NCBI RefSeq assembly: GCF_900142025.1
Contig: NZ_FQZM01000026.1
Location: forward strand, 1 to 48,665
From: Desulfofundulus thermosubterraneus DSM 16057
GTDB lineage: Bacteria > Bacillota > Desulfotomaculia > Desulfotomaculales > Desulfovirgulaceae
Reading direction: 5' to 3'
DNA: 48,665 nt
Of this stretch, positions 8,278 to 16,384 are shown one piece after another. The notes below the pieces were generated by a model, which searched no databases, was not told the origin of the DNA, and saw only the letters and a list, made by a program, of their open reading frames with translations. Position numbers and translations under genes: made by a program. Each line of letters opens with the position of its first letter. The first letter of the stretch is position 1.

Positions 8278-9221
8278 GGTAAGTAATCCTCCAGATCAGC
8301 CAGGGTGTTTATTTCAAAGATATTGTCAAGGATCAGCCCCAGGGCGTATTCATCGAGGGTTTTTATTTTATCCACATAAGGGCGGGGTATTTTCTTAAAC
8401 TTTTTGTGCAAAAGCTTCAAAACACTCTCCCTGAGGGTTTCCTGCCGGCCTTTTTTCATGCCTTTTTCAATACCTTTTTCAATACCTATTTCAATGCCCT
8501 GCTGTATTCCCTTTTCGACACCCTTTTTGAAAATCCGCTGATAACCGGCCGATTCTTCGATATTCAGCATGGTTTCCACCTCCTGGAAGATTTGTTCGAT
8601 AATTTTCTCTTCAAGATACAGGCCGGCAAATATCTCCGCTCGCAGAAGGGTCTTTCTTTTTTCCTCCGTGGTAACGGGAGCCTGCAAGATATCCAGCACG
8701 CATTCCCGTAAAAAGGCCTCCGGGTGCTGCCTTCTTCTCGGTCTGTCGGCCAGTGGCAGCAGTGCATAAAGTGTATAGTTGTTCGTTTTTTTGATTTCCT
8801 CCCGGGTTATGCTGCCCAGATCGACGGCCCTGTAGCGGTAATCCAGGTGGTTTTGCGGACCGAAGCTGTATACCAGGCCGTCAGCCATGGTCATTTCCCT
8901 CTCACCGAAATAAATGAGGATCTGGTAAACGGGCAATCTGTATTTATGCTGCAGTTCTGTTGCGTATCTTAACATGCGGAAAGGGATGTCGCTGTCGTTG
9001 GTGCTTTGAAATTCCAGGTGCACGGCGGCGGGGCCCAATTCTGTCCGGCACTCCAGGATGAGGTCGCTCCTTTTTTTCTCCACCCGGGCAAACTCGATGT
9101 TTAGATGCTGGATCACTTTCGTTTTCAGGTGGCCAAAAAAGCTGATCAGTTCTTCCTCGCCGTCACCAAACAGTTCCTTTATGGTCGTATCGTATCTGTC
9201 CCGGGGCAGGTTTTCGGTCAT
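8274..9221 (-). CDS. Rpn family PD-(D/E)XK nuclease, copy 3
   Basis: 315 aa, ATG start after TTGGTGATATT. The first 50 residues differ most from the other copies (MTENLPRDRYDTTIKELFGD), while the active-site region (KKRSDLILEC, HLEFQST) and C-terminal tail are nearly the same. It has the longest linker of GI/GM-E-K-G type units. Its stop overlaps the stop of the truncated HD gene on the other strand by 4 bp. An internal ATG at 8459 could start a 61-aa C-terminal product, though its ribosome site is weaker than in copies 1 and 2. Homology upstream decays around 9257 (GGTGGCAATATAA). For family role see copy 1. Confidence 0.85.
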   Translation of the reverse strand: MTENLPRDRYDTTIKELFGDGEEELISFFGHLKTKVIQHLNIEFARVEKKRSDLILECRTELGPAAVHLEFQSTNDSDIPFRMLRYATELQHKYRLPVYQILIYFGEREMTMADGLVYSFGPQNHLDYRYRAVDLGSITREEIKKTNNYTLYALLPLADRPRRRQHPEAFLRECVLDILQAPVTTEEKRKTLLRAEIFAGLYLEEKIIEQIFQEVETMLNIEESAGYQRIFKKGVEKGIQQGIEIGIEKGIEKGMKKGRQETLRESVLKLLHKKFKKIPRPYVDKIKTLDEYALGLILDNIFEINTLADLEDYLP

Positions 9222-9296
9222 AATATCACCAATTTGATTTTAACAGATACGGCAATGGGTGGCAATATAATCTGCCCGCCCTTTTTGTTCTGGGAT

Positions 9297-9710
9297 TCAC
9301 GGCTCGCAGATGAAGGCTGACTTGCGGCCGGGCCCGTAGCGGTAGACCAGGAAGTGACGGTCGAAGGTAAAGACCCGTTCAATGCGCAGCCTCTCCATGA
9401 CGGCAAAAGTGGTGCAATCTGTAAAACTGAAATCCTGGTCGGGGAATGCATGCATTATCTGCCACGCTGCCTCCAAGTCCGGCTGTTCGAGTGCGATTAC
9501 AGGAGTGCCGGTTTCGCGCAGCATTTGCCAGAAGGTCTGGGCGGCATGACGGCCCAGGCGGGCGGCCAGTAAAGCCCATGTTTCCACCAGGATGGCAACG
9601 GTCGTTAGAAGCGGGACTTTGCCGGCCACCTTTTCGTAAAAGTTTCTCGCCCGTTCATGGTTTCGATCTGAGATGTCGCAGACCGCGTACCAGGCGCCTG
9701 TATCAACCAT
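9297..9710 (-). CDS. PIN-domain toxin, VapC type
   Basis: 137 aa from ATG 9710. PIN-domain acidic residues are present: VDTGAWYAV (Asp near residue 3), VETWALL (Glu), FSFTDCTTFAVMERL (Asp) and FTFDRHF (Asp). Family members are Mg-dependent ribonucleases that cut specific RNAs. The start is chosen because it overlaps the stop of the upstream RHH antitoxin by 8 bp, the normal vapBC coupling; an upstream frame extension lies inside the antitoxin gene. A decayed relative of its C-terminus lies at 37647. Confidence 0.88.
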   Translation of the reverse strand: MVDTGAWYAVCDISDRNHERARNFYEKVAGKVPLLTTVAILVETWALLAARLGRHAAQTFWQMLRETGTPVIALEQPDLEAAWQIMHAFPDQDFSFTDCTTFAVMERLRIERVFTFDRHFLVYRYGPGRKSAFICEP

Positions 9711-9957
9711 TATGGTCACGGTCCAACGCCTCCGCCAGGTAATAGTCGTGTCGCTCAGAAACGTCATTCCTGCCGCTTGCCCCCATGCCTATAATCCGCA
9801 GGAATGCTTCTTTAGGAGCTTTCCTTCCCCCCCGCCTTTCCAGGTGTTCAGAAACGATTTGCCGGATCAGTTCGGCGAGCGAGATGCCCTTTCTTCTTGC
9901 TTCGTTCAAGAGCGCGCGGTGCTGGTCGGGGTGAAGATAAATTTGAGTCCGCTGCAT
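9703..9957 (-). CDS. Ribbon-helix-helix antitoxin, VapB type
   Basis: 84 aa, beginning MQRTQIYLHPDQHRALLNEA with ISLAELIRQIVSEHL, a standard RHH DNA-binding domain with a toxin-binding tail. GGAGGCG precedes the ATG. It is the first gene of a two-gene vapBC operon with a near-consensus promoter (9978-10006) overlapped by a perfect palindrome, consistent with autorepression. Confidence 0.85.
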   Translation of the reverse strand: MQRTQIYLHPDQHRALLNEARRKGISLAELIRQIVSEHLERRGGRKAPKEAFLRIIGMGASGRNDVSERHDYYLAEALDRDHNG

Positions 9958-9974
9958 GATACATCGCCTCCATC

Positions 9975-10006
9975 AACATTATAATGTTATAGCTGGCTTT
10001 CGTCAA
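9975..10006 (-). promoter_or_regulatory. vapBC promoter with overlapping operator
   Basis: On the minus strand TTGACG (10006-10001), a 17-bp spacer, TATAAT (9983-9978). The -10 sits inside the perfect 14-bp palindrome AACATTATAATGTT (9975-9988), a natural operator for the RHH antitoxin. Confidence 0.75.
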
Positions 10007-10048
10007 TTAGGTCTACTTTCCTGTACAATTTCACATAATTTTTCTCCC

Positions 10049-10063
10049 GGGGGGGGGGGGGGG
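10049..10063. repeat. Poly-G tract of 15 bases
   Basis: An uninterrupted run of 15 G, followed by the small inverted repeat GTGATG-ACAAA-CATCAC. It lies between the vapBC promoter and the marR promoter. It is a candidate length-variable tract and equally a likely sequencing or assembly weak spot. Confidence 0.9.
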
Positions 10064-10123
10064 TGATGACAAACATCACGGGCTCCATAGTATTTGGAGG
10101 CTATGAACCGCATCATTTTTTTG

Positions 10124-10153
10124 TTGACAAGGTCTTCCTTGTGTCCATATACT
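10124..10153 (+). promoter_or_regulatory. Promoter of the marR-RND locus
   Basis: TTGACA (10124-10129), an 18-bp spacer, TATACT (10148-10153), about 46 bp before the marR reading frame. The downstream stretch taacttggtgaac could hold a MarR site, but I see no clean palindrome. Confidence 0.65.
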
Positions 10154-10198
10154 TAACTTGGTGAACTTTTTGCGACGTTAATTTTTTCGACGGGAAGG

Positions 10199-10738
10199 GT
10201 GACGGAGGTGAGCAACCAAAAATTGTCCGCCTGGCTGGACAGGCTGGAAGAGGTGTTCAACCAGGTGGCCAGGCGGCTTCATGCCGAGCTGGATCACCAC
10301 CTAATGGAGGGCCTGACCGGGAGCCAGTTTATTGTGCTCATGCGCATCTTCCGGCGTGGGCGCATGAGTGTGTCCGAGGTGGCCGGGGATATGAGGGTAT
10401 CACTGAGTGCCATCACCGCGCTGGTGGACAGACTGCACCGGGCGGGTTTTGTGGAGCGCCGTCGGGATGAGGACGACCGGCGAGTGGTGTGGCTTGAACT
10501 GACGCCCAAAGGGGAGGAGGTCGTGCGTTCCTGCCTGGCCACCAGAAGGCGGGTGATGGAAAAATATTTGGGCCAGCTTCCGGAAGAAGACGTGGAGCAA
10601 CTGGTACGAATCTACGAGAAATTACTGTCCATTTTGATACGTGAGGGGGCGGGGGACGCCGGGGGAAGGTCCGGTCACAGCAGGGGTGGGCCGGAAGCGT
10701 CTTCCGAAGGCGGCAGGAATGCTCCTCAAGCGGAATAA
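10199..10738 (+). CDS. MarR family transcriptional regulator
   Basis: 179 aa. Winged-helix MarR domain: GLTGSQFIVLMRIFRRG, VSEVAGDMRVSLSAITALVDRL, FVERRRDEDDRRVVWLELTPKG (wing), then a long C-terminal dimer helix and a Gly/Ser-rich tail of about 30 residues. The start is uncertain: GTG 10199, GTG 10208 and TTG 10223 are possible, and none is ideally spaced from GGAGGTGAG at 10204. It leads a locus with an RND adaptor and pump and probably represses it. Confidence 0.85.
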   Translation: MTEVSNQKLSAWLDRLEEVFNQVARRLHAELDHHLMEGLTGSQFIVLMRIFRRGRMSVSEVAGDMRVSLSAITALVDRLHRAGFVERRRDEDDRRVVWLELTPKGEEVVRSCLATRRRVMEKYLGQLPEEDVEQLVRIYEKLLSILIREGAGDAGGRSGHSRGGPEASSEGGRNAPQAE

Positions 10739-10856
10739 TTGAGGCAATAGAAACGGACGGTCAACCCCGGAAAGTTGGGGGGATGCCCGTATGAGAGGGA
10801 GGCCTCCCGACTACCGGCTATGGTTGAGAGTATTTACCTGGGGAGAGTGAAGAGGA

Positions 10857-12059
10857 ATGCCTAGAGGAAAAATCGCTCTGGTAATTGCCCTGGTGGCCCT
10901 GGTGCTGGCCGCCGGATGCGGGAAAAAGCAGGCAACCGCCCCGGCCGGTGCCGGCCCCGCGGTGGTCAGTACGGCCAAAGCAGCCACGGGATTGCTTGAC
11001 AACCGGGCGGTGGTAAGCGGTAAACTGGAGGCCGTTCAAACTGCCAGCATCGTTTCGAAAGTACCCGGCAAGGTGGCCAAAGTGCACGTGGATGTTGGGG
11101 ACCGGGTTAGCGCCGGGCAGGTCCTGGTTACCCTGGAGAACAAAGACCTGGCGGACCGGGTGACCCAGGCACAGGCTGCCGTAGCTCAGGCCGAAGCGGG
11201 GCTGGCCCAGGCGGAAGCGGGGTTAAAGTCGGCTCGATCAGCCCTGGAGAACGCCCGGGACAACTTTGCCGTGGCCGAAGCCAATTACAAGCGGGCCCGG
11301 GAACTGCTGGCCATGGGAGCCATTCCCCAGGCCGTCTTTGAAAGCCAGTACGAACTGCCCTACAAGCAGGCCAAACAGGCTCTGGAGGGCACTGTCCCTG
11401 CGCAGGTGGAACAGGCCCAGGCAATGGTTAAAGTGCAGCAGGCGGCATTGTCCAGCGCCCGGGCGCAGCTGGCCCTGGCCCGGTCGAGTTATGAGGACAG
11501 TTTCATCAGGGCGCCCTTTTCCGGCGTGGTTACCGCCCGGAACGTGAATCCGGGGGAGATGGCGGCCACCATGCCCGTCATTTCCATGGCCAATATCGAC
11601 CGGGTGGTGGTCAAGGCTACCGTGGGCGAGGATCACATCAATCAGTTGAAGCAGGGGGAAAAAGTACAGGTGAAGATCGGGGCTGTATCGGCCCAACCCT
11701 TTACCGGCGTGATTACCAGCATTGCTCCGGCCGCCGACCCCACGACCAAAGCATTCCCCATCAAAGTTGAAATTGACAACCCCAAACACCTCTTGAAGCC
11801 GGGTATGTTTGCGGAGGTGCAGCTGCCCTCTTCGGGGCAGAAGCAGCTATTGGTCCCCCGGGAAGCGGTGGTAAAAGACGGGGAGCGGGATTACGTGTGG
11901 GTGGTCAAACAGGGCAAAGTCCAGCGCCGCGAGATAAAGGCGGGAGAATCGGACGGCAGGTACATTGCCGTTATTTCCGGCCTGGAGGCGGGGGAAGAGG
12001 TGGTCACCGCCGGCCAGGAGAGCCTGCAGGATGAAGCCAGGGTGACGGTCAAGAACTGA
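10857..12059 (+). CDS. RND efflux adaptor lipoprotein (MexA/AcrA type)
   Basis: 400 aa. Lipobox LVLAAGC (Cys near residue 21). Barrel-sandwich halves KVPGKVAKVHVDVGDRVSAG and IRAPFSGVVTARNVNPGEMA flank a short alpha-hairpin. A membrane-proximal domain with LVPREAVVKDGERDYVWVV and VISGLEAGEEVVTAGQ closes the protein, as in RND adaptors. It partners the pump at 12851 but is separated from it by a minus-strand DUF4258/DUF2283 pair. Located at the outer face of the cytoplasmic membrane. Confidence 0.9.
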   Translation: MPRGKIALVIALVALVLAAGCGKKQATAPAGAGPAVVSTAKAATGLLDNRAVVSGKLEAVQTASIVSKVPGKVAKVHVDVGDRVSAGQVLVTLENKDLADRVTQAQAAVAQAEAGLAQAEAGLKSARSALENARDNFAVAEANYKRARELLAMGAIPQAVFESQYELPYKQAKQALEGTVPAQVEQAQAMVKVQQAALSSARAQLALARSSYEDSFIRAPFSGVVTARNVNPGEMAATMPVISMANIDRVVVKATVGEDHINQLKQGEKVQVKIGAVSAQPFTGVITSIAPAADPTTKAFPIKVEIDNPKHLLKPGMFAEVQLPSSGQKQLLVPREAVVKDGERDYVWVVKQGKVQRREIKAGESDGRYIAVISGLEAGEEVVTAGQESLQDEARVTVKN

Positions 12060-12186
12060 CGTGGGCCGGCCCCGCCTCATGGGCGCGGCCCCCGTCACCG
12101 GCGACGCCCGTGCCCCGGCGAAACAAACGGGGGGCCACCCGGAAATATACGGTTCCAAAGGCGCCGGTCATCCCCGTGCTGAAATA

Positions 12187-12408
12187 TTAAATAGCTCGGG
12201 AGGCGGGAAGGTAGGGTAGATTTTCCAGGTGAAGATCGTTAAGGGAAATACCCCTTTCCCTGGCGGCGACGATTTCAATTGCAATTAACTCCCCATTTTC
12301 ATCTACCTCTACAGTTATGCCGGGGTTGATATCGAAAGAGTCATCTGGTCTGGCTTCGCGAAGGAGAATATAAAGGACATCGCCTTCAAAATCATAGGTG
12401 ATTTTCAT
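12187..12408 (-). CDS. DUF2283 family protein, putative antitoxin partner
   Basis: 73 aa: MKITYDFEGDVLYILL, then DDSFDINPGITVEVDENGELIAIEI, the DUF2283 pattern. The ATG at 12408 is preceded by GGAGGTG at ideal distance. It directly follows a DUF4258 gene (15 bp gap). These two small domains recur as a pair and are suspected of being a toxin-antitoxin module (family knowledge, function unproven). The pair sits head-on inside the RND operon. Confidence 0.75.
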   Translation of the reverse strand: MKITYDFEGDVLYILLREARPDDSFDINPGITVEVDENGELIAIEIVAARERGISLNDLHLENLPYLPASRAI

Positions 12409-12423
12409 TGGTAGCACCTCCTT

Positions 12424-12669
12424 TTATTTGTCCGGGCCTTTGCGGCGTACGGTAACCGTTATGATAGTTATAGTCGATTCTTCCATGATTACGGTTATTC
12501 GTAGCCATTTGTTGCGGTATGGCTGCCAGAGATTTTTTCGCCCGTGAATGCTTGGTGTAATGGCGAGGGGGGACTTGATGGCATTGAGTACATCATTTTC
12601 TGTCAAACCTTCGTAGGCTCTAAATAAGCGCAATCGATTTTTGGCATGACGTATCCATTTTATTTGCAA
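12424..12669 (-). CDS. DUF4258 family protein, putative toxin partner
   Basis: 81 aa: IKWIRHAKNRLRLF, GLTENDVLNAIKSP and TIITVTVRRK match the DUF4258 layout (His-Ala near the start, basic, RelE-like size). The start is TTG 12669 with a weak ribosome site, so the 5' end is uncertain. First gene of the pair with DUF2283. Function suggested by genomic pairing only. Confidence 0.65.
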   Translation of the reverse strand: MQIKWIRHAKNRLRLFRAYEGLTENDVLNAIKSPLAITPSIHGRKNLWQPYRNKWLRITVIMEESTITIITVTVRRKGPDK

Positions 12670-12850
12670 TGGGCACCATCTGCTTTCCCGAACCGGTTAC
12701 TTGAAAATGCCATGGATGTACTTTATTTTATGTTATCAAAGTGCCATATAGAAGGCAAGGAATAAACTCCATCTTCGTGACCATGGCATCCAAAGAATGT
12801 TTAAGCCTGTTTTAATTATCGCCGTGCTTGCGCAGGAGGTTTTTCAGTGA

Positions 12851-15800
12851 ATGAAAATAACTGATACATCCATCCAGCGCCCCATGCTGGTGGCCGTGCT
12901 GGTGACCGTACTGCTGATCCTGGGCGGCGTCTCTTTAAGCCGCCTGGCCATTGACCTGTGGCCCGAAATGAACCTGCCTGTGGCCGCGGTAGTCACCGAA
13001 TATCCCGGGGCGGGGCCGGAGGAAGTGGAGCAGCAGGTCACCCGGCCCCTGGAGTCCATCCTGGCCACGGTGAGCAACCTGGATACCATCCGGTCCACCA
13101 GCAGCATGGGTACTTCCACCATTATCCTCATGTTTGACTGGGGCACGGACATGAACTACGCCGCCCTGCAGATCCGGGAAAAGGTGGATATCATCCGGCA
13201 GTACCTGCCGTCGGGGGTCAAGACACCCATGACTTTCAAGATGGACCCCAACATGATGCCCATCATGCAGCTGGCCCTGTCCTCCGAAGATCCCCGGCGG
13301 TTGAAACAGCTTACCGATGATGTAATTCAGCCCCGGCTGGAACGGGTCGGCGGCGTGGCCAGCGTCTGGTCGGCCGGCGGGGTGGAGCGTGAGATCCGGG
13401 TGCTGGTGGACCCGGAGCGGCTGGCCGGATACGGCCTGACCTTAAACGGCCTGACTCAGGCCCTTTCGGCGGAAAACCTGAATGTTTCCGGGGGCACCGT
13501 ACAGGAAGGCACGAAAGATCTGCTGGTGCGGGTGACCGGTGAGTTCCGGGAACTGGACCAGGTGCGCCGGGCGGTGGTGGGTGCTCCGGGAGGGCACCCG
13601 GTGCACCTGGGGGATGTGGCTCGGGTGGAGGACGGGCACAAAAAGATCACCCAGTTCAGCCGGGTGGACGGCAAGCCCGGCCTGTCGGTATATATCCAGA
13701 AACAGAGCGGCGCCAATACGGTCCAGGTGGCCCGGGCTGTCCACAAGACCCTGGATGAATTGAAGAAGGAGCTGCCCGGGGTCCGCTTTGACGTGGTCAT
13801 GGACCAGTCGGAATTCATTGAGCGAAGCATCAACCACGTGGTGAAGGAAATCCTGGTGGGCGGCTTCCTGGCCATGCTGGTGATGTGGATTTTCCTGCGC
13901 AACCTGCGCAGCACCCTGATCATTTCCACGTCCATTCCCATTTCCATCATCGGCACCTTTGTGCTCATTTACTTTAATGATATGACCCTTAACCTGATCA
14001 CCATGGGCGGCCTGGCCCTGGGGGTCGGCCTGATCGTGGACGACGCCATCGTGGTGCTGGAGAATATCTACCGCCACCGCCAGCTGGGCTACGGTCTGGT
14101 GGAGGCCGCCCGGGTGGCCACCGACGAGGTGGGCGGGGCGGTCATTGCTTCCACCCTGACCACCATGGCCGTCTTCCTGCCCGTGGTTTTTGTGAAGGGC
14201 CTGGCGGCCCAGCTGTTCACTCCCCTGGCTTTGACGGTATCCTTTGCTATTTTCACCTCCCTGGTGGTGGCCCTCACCCTGGTGCCCCTGATGGCCAGCC
14301 GCTGGCTCCACCTTGAGGAGGAGTCAGCGGTGCCGGTATCGGAAGAGAGTGCTTCACCGGGCAGTGCCGCCTCCGGCCTGCGGGGCTGGCGGAAGCTCTA
14401 CAAACTGTCGGAGCGCTGGTTCAACAATTTAAATAACGCCTACCGCCGGTTACTGGAGTGGGCGTTGAATCACCGGCGGCGAGTAATCATCATCGTGTCG
14501 GTGCTCTTTGTCCTGAGCCTGGCGGCCTTCCCCCTGGTGGGCTTCGAGTTCATGCCCTCCATGGACCAGGGGCAGGTGAGCATTACCGTGGAAATGCCCC
14601 GGGGCACCTCCCTGGAGGAAACCAACCGGGTGGCCACCCGCATCGAAAAAATGGTGCAAGATCCCTGGGTGGAGAGCATTTTTACCGGGGTGGGCTTCAC
14701 CGGCACCCAGGGTATGTGGGGGGAAAGCTCCACCGACGTTGCCCAGATCACCCTGCAGCTGGTGGATAAATCCCGGCGCAGCGTTACCGCCGACGAGGTG
14801 GCGGAAATTTTACGCCAGAGGTTGAAGGAGATCCCCGGGGCCAAGATCAAGGTAAGCACCGTGGAAGAAGGCGGGGGCATGATGGGCGGCGGCGCCCCGG
14901 TGCAAATCCAGGTGCGGGGCGATGATATGGCCACCCTCACCCGGCTGGGCGACCGGGTGGCGGAACTGGTGCGCCGGGTGCCGGGTACCCGGGAGGTGGC
15001 CAGCAGCCTCCAGGAGGGCCGCCCCGAGGTGCAGGTGCTGGTTCACCGGGACCGGGCGGCGGCTTACGGGCTGTCCCCGGCGGAGGTGGCCTCCACCGTG
15101 CGCACGGCCGTTGATGGCACCGTAGCCACCCGCTACCGCACCGGCGGGGAAGAGGTGGATATCCGGGTGCAGCTTCGCGATGATGCGGTGACCCGCCTGC
15201 CCGATTTATCAACCCTGACCATTTTATCCCCTACCGGTGCGTCCGTACCTTTAAGTCAGGTGGCGGAAATAGTGGAAACCCGGGGGCCCCACGCCATTGA
15301 CCGGCAGGACCAGACGCGGCTGGTAACCGTTACCGCCCAGCTGGCGGGGCGGGACCTGGGCAGCGTGATTAAGGATATTCAGGCCGGGTTGAAAGGCCTT
15401 TCCCTGCCTCCCGGATACACCGTGGAATTCAGCGGTGAACAGGAGCAGATGGCCGAAACCTTCGGCGACCTGAGCCTGGCCCTGGTGCTGGCGGTAGTCC
15501 TGGTCTACCTGGTGATGGTGGCCCAGTTTGAGTCGGCGTTGTACCCCTTCATCATCATGTTTTCCGTGCCCGTGACCATGGTGGGGGTTACCTTCAGCCT
15601 GCTGGTTACCGGTCGTGCCTTTTCCGTGCCCGCCTTCATCGGCCTGATCATGCTGGTGGGTATAGTGGTGAAGAACGCCATAGTTTTTGTGGATTACGTC
15701 AACATCCTGCGCCGCAGGGGTCTGGAGCGCCGGGAGGCCATTTTGAAGGCCGGTCCTACCCGCTTGCGCCCCATCCTGATGACAGCGCTCACGGCCATCC

Positions 15801-16015
15801 TGGCCATGCTGCCTATGGCCCTGGGTATCGGGGAGGGCTCCGAGGGGCAGGCGCCCATGGCCACGGTGGTGGCTGGCGGGTTGGCCTTTTCCACCCTGAT
15901 CACCCTGGTGCTGGTACCCGTGATTTACACCATCCTGGACGACTGGAGGGAGCGCTGGCAGGCCCGGTGGTCCGGGAGACGGACCGTACCCCTGGAGGCC
16001 GTAAATAGAGGTTAG
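12851..16015 (+). CDS. RND multidrug efflux transporter, HAE1/AcrB type
   Basis: 1054 aa, the normal AcrB length. It starts in a GCAGGAGG context with MKITDTSIQRPMLVAVLVTVLLILGG. Twelve membrane helices in the 1+5 / 1+5 arrangement with two large external loops. Proton-relay residues are present: GLIVDDAIVVLENIYRH (twin Asp) and GIVVKNAIVFVDYVN (Lys). It is a proton-driven exporter working with the adaptor at 10857 and probably a TolC-type channel (6282). The last residues (NRG, stop) are encoded inside a dispersed palindromic repeat, so the natural C-terminus may have been altered. Confidence 0.93.
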   Translation: MKITDTSIQRPMLVAVLVTVLLILGGVSLSRLAIDLWPEMNLPVAAVVTEYPGAGPEEVEQQVTRPLESILATVSNLDTIRSTSSMGTSTIILMFDWGTDMNYAALQIREKVDIIRQYLPSGVKTPMTFKMDPNMMPIMQLALSSEDPRRLKQLTDDVIQPRLERVGGVASVWSAGGVEREIRVLVDPERLAGYGLTLNGLTQALSAENLNVSGGTVQEGTKDLLVRVTGEFRELDQVRRAVVGAPGGHPVHLGDVARVEDGHKKITQFSRVDGKPGLSVYIQKQSGANTVQVARAVHKTLDELKKELPGVRFDVVMDQSEFIERSINHVVKEILVGGFLAMLVMWIFLRNLRSTLIISTSIPISIIGTFVLIYFNDMTLNLITMGGLALGVGLIVDDAIVVLENIYRHRQLGYGLVEAARVATDEVGGAVIASTLTTMAVFLPVVFVKGLAAQLFTPLALTVSFAIFTSLVVALTLVPLMASRWLHLEEESAVPVSEESASPGSAASGLRGWRKLYKLSERWFNNLNNAYRRLLEWALNHRRRVIIIVSVLFVLSLAAFPLVGFEFMPSMDQGQVSITVEMPRGTSLEETNRVATRIEKMVQDPWVESIFTGVGFTGTQGMWGESSTDVAQITLQLVDKSRRSVTADEVAEILRQRLKEIPGAKIKVSTVEEGGGMMGGGAPVQIQVRGDDMATLTRLGDRVAELVRRVPGTREVASSLQEGRPEVQVLVHRDRAAAYGLSPAEVASTVRTAVDGTVATRYRTGGEEVDIRVQLRDDAVTRLPDLSTLTILSPTGASVPLSQVAEIVETRGPHAIDRQDQTRLVTVTAQLAGRDLGSVIKDIQAGLKGLSLPPGYTVEFSGEQEQMAETFGDLSLALVLAVVLVYLVMVAQFESALYPFIIMFSVPVTMVGVTFSLLVTGRAFSVPAFIGLIMLVGIVVKNAIVFVDYVNILRRRGLERREAILKAGPTRLRPILMTALTAILAMLPMALGIGEGSEGQAPMATVVAGGLAFSTLITLVLVPVIYTILDDWRERWQARWSGRRTVPLEAVNRG

Positions 16016-16113
16016 AGGTTAGAGGTCGGAAGTCGGAAAAAAGGGGAGGGAATTCGCATAGTGGATACCATCGGCAGTTCCAACCTCTGACATCTGACTT
16101 CTGGACTTCCAAA
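16008..16113. repeat. GTCGGAAGTCGG palindromic repeat, copy 1
   Basis: Left arm GAGGTTAGAGGTTAGAGGTC plus GGAAGTCGGAA; right arm CAGTTCCAACCTCTGACATC plus TGACTTC. The two arms are largely complementary. The copy at 36031 shares arms and the GGAATTCGC interior. The RND stop codon lies inside. Confidence 0.75.
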
Positions 16114-16157
16114 TTGGCCGGAAACCCCGCTGTAGCCCGGGGTTGAGCGTTAGTTTG

Positions 16158-16262
16158 CCCAGCACTCACAGCAACCGGATTCTCTAATGTAAGTGCGAAC
16201 TATATACGGCTTATGTCCCTGCGCAGGTAGCTGGAACCGGTGAGTGTTGGGTGAGTGCTGGG
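16158..16262. repeat. CAGCACTCA palindromic element, copy B
   Basis: 105 bp, CCCAGCACTCAC at the left end and GTGAGTGCTGGG at the right. The right end is duplicated (GTGAGTGTTGG GTGAGTGCTGG). The reverse complement interior has TGCGCAGGGACATAAGC, aligning with copy A. It is followed at 16267-16294 by 28 bp identical to 40227-40254. Confidence 0.75.
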
Positions 16263-16384
16263 GAACGGAGCGAGCGCGTGCAAACGGCAGGCAATTACTA
16301 TTTTCAGGACAGTTCCTGTTAGGAAAAGCAAGTTGGTGGCCCGGGAAAGCGTCTTGCCTGCGAAAGAGAGGAGGAGAGTGCGGG

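Noticed and set aside
13442-14311. Long minus-strand open frame (289 aa) inside the RND gene
   Set aside because: His/Gly/Gln-rich shadow of a high-GC coding region on the opposite strand, no ribosome site, no family signature.
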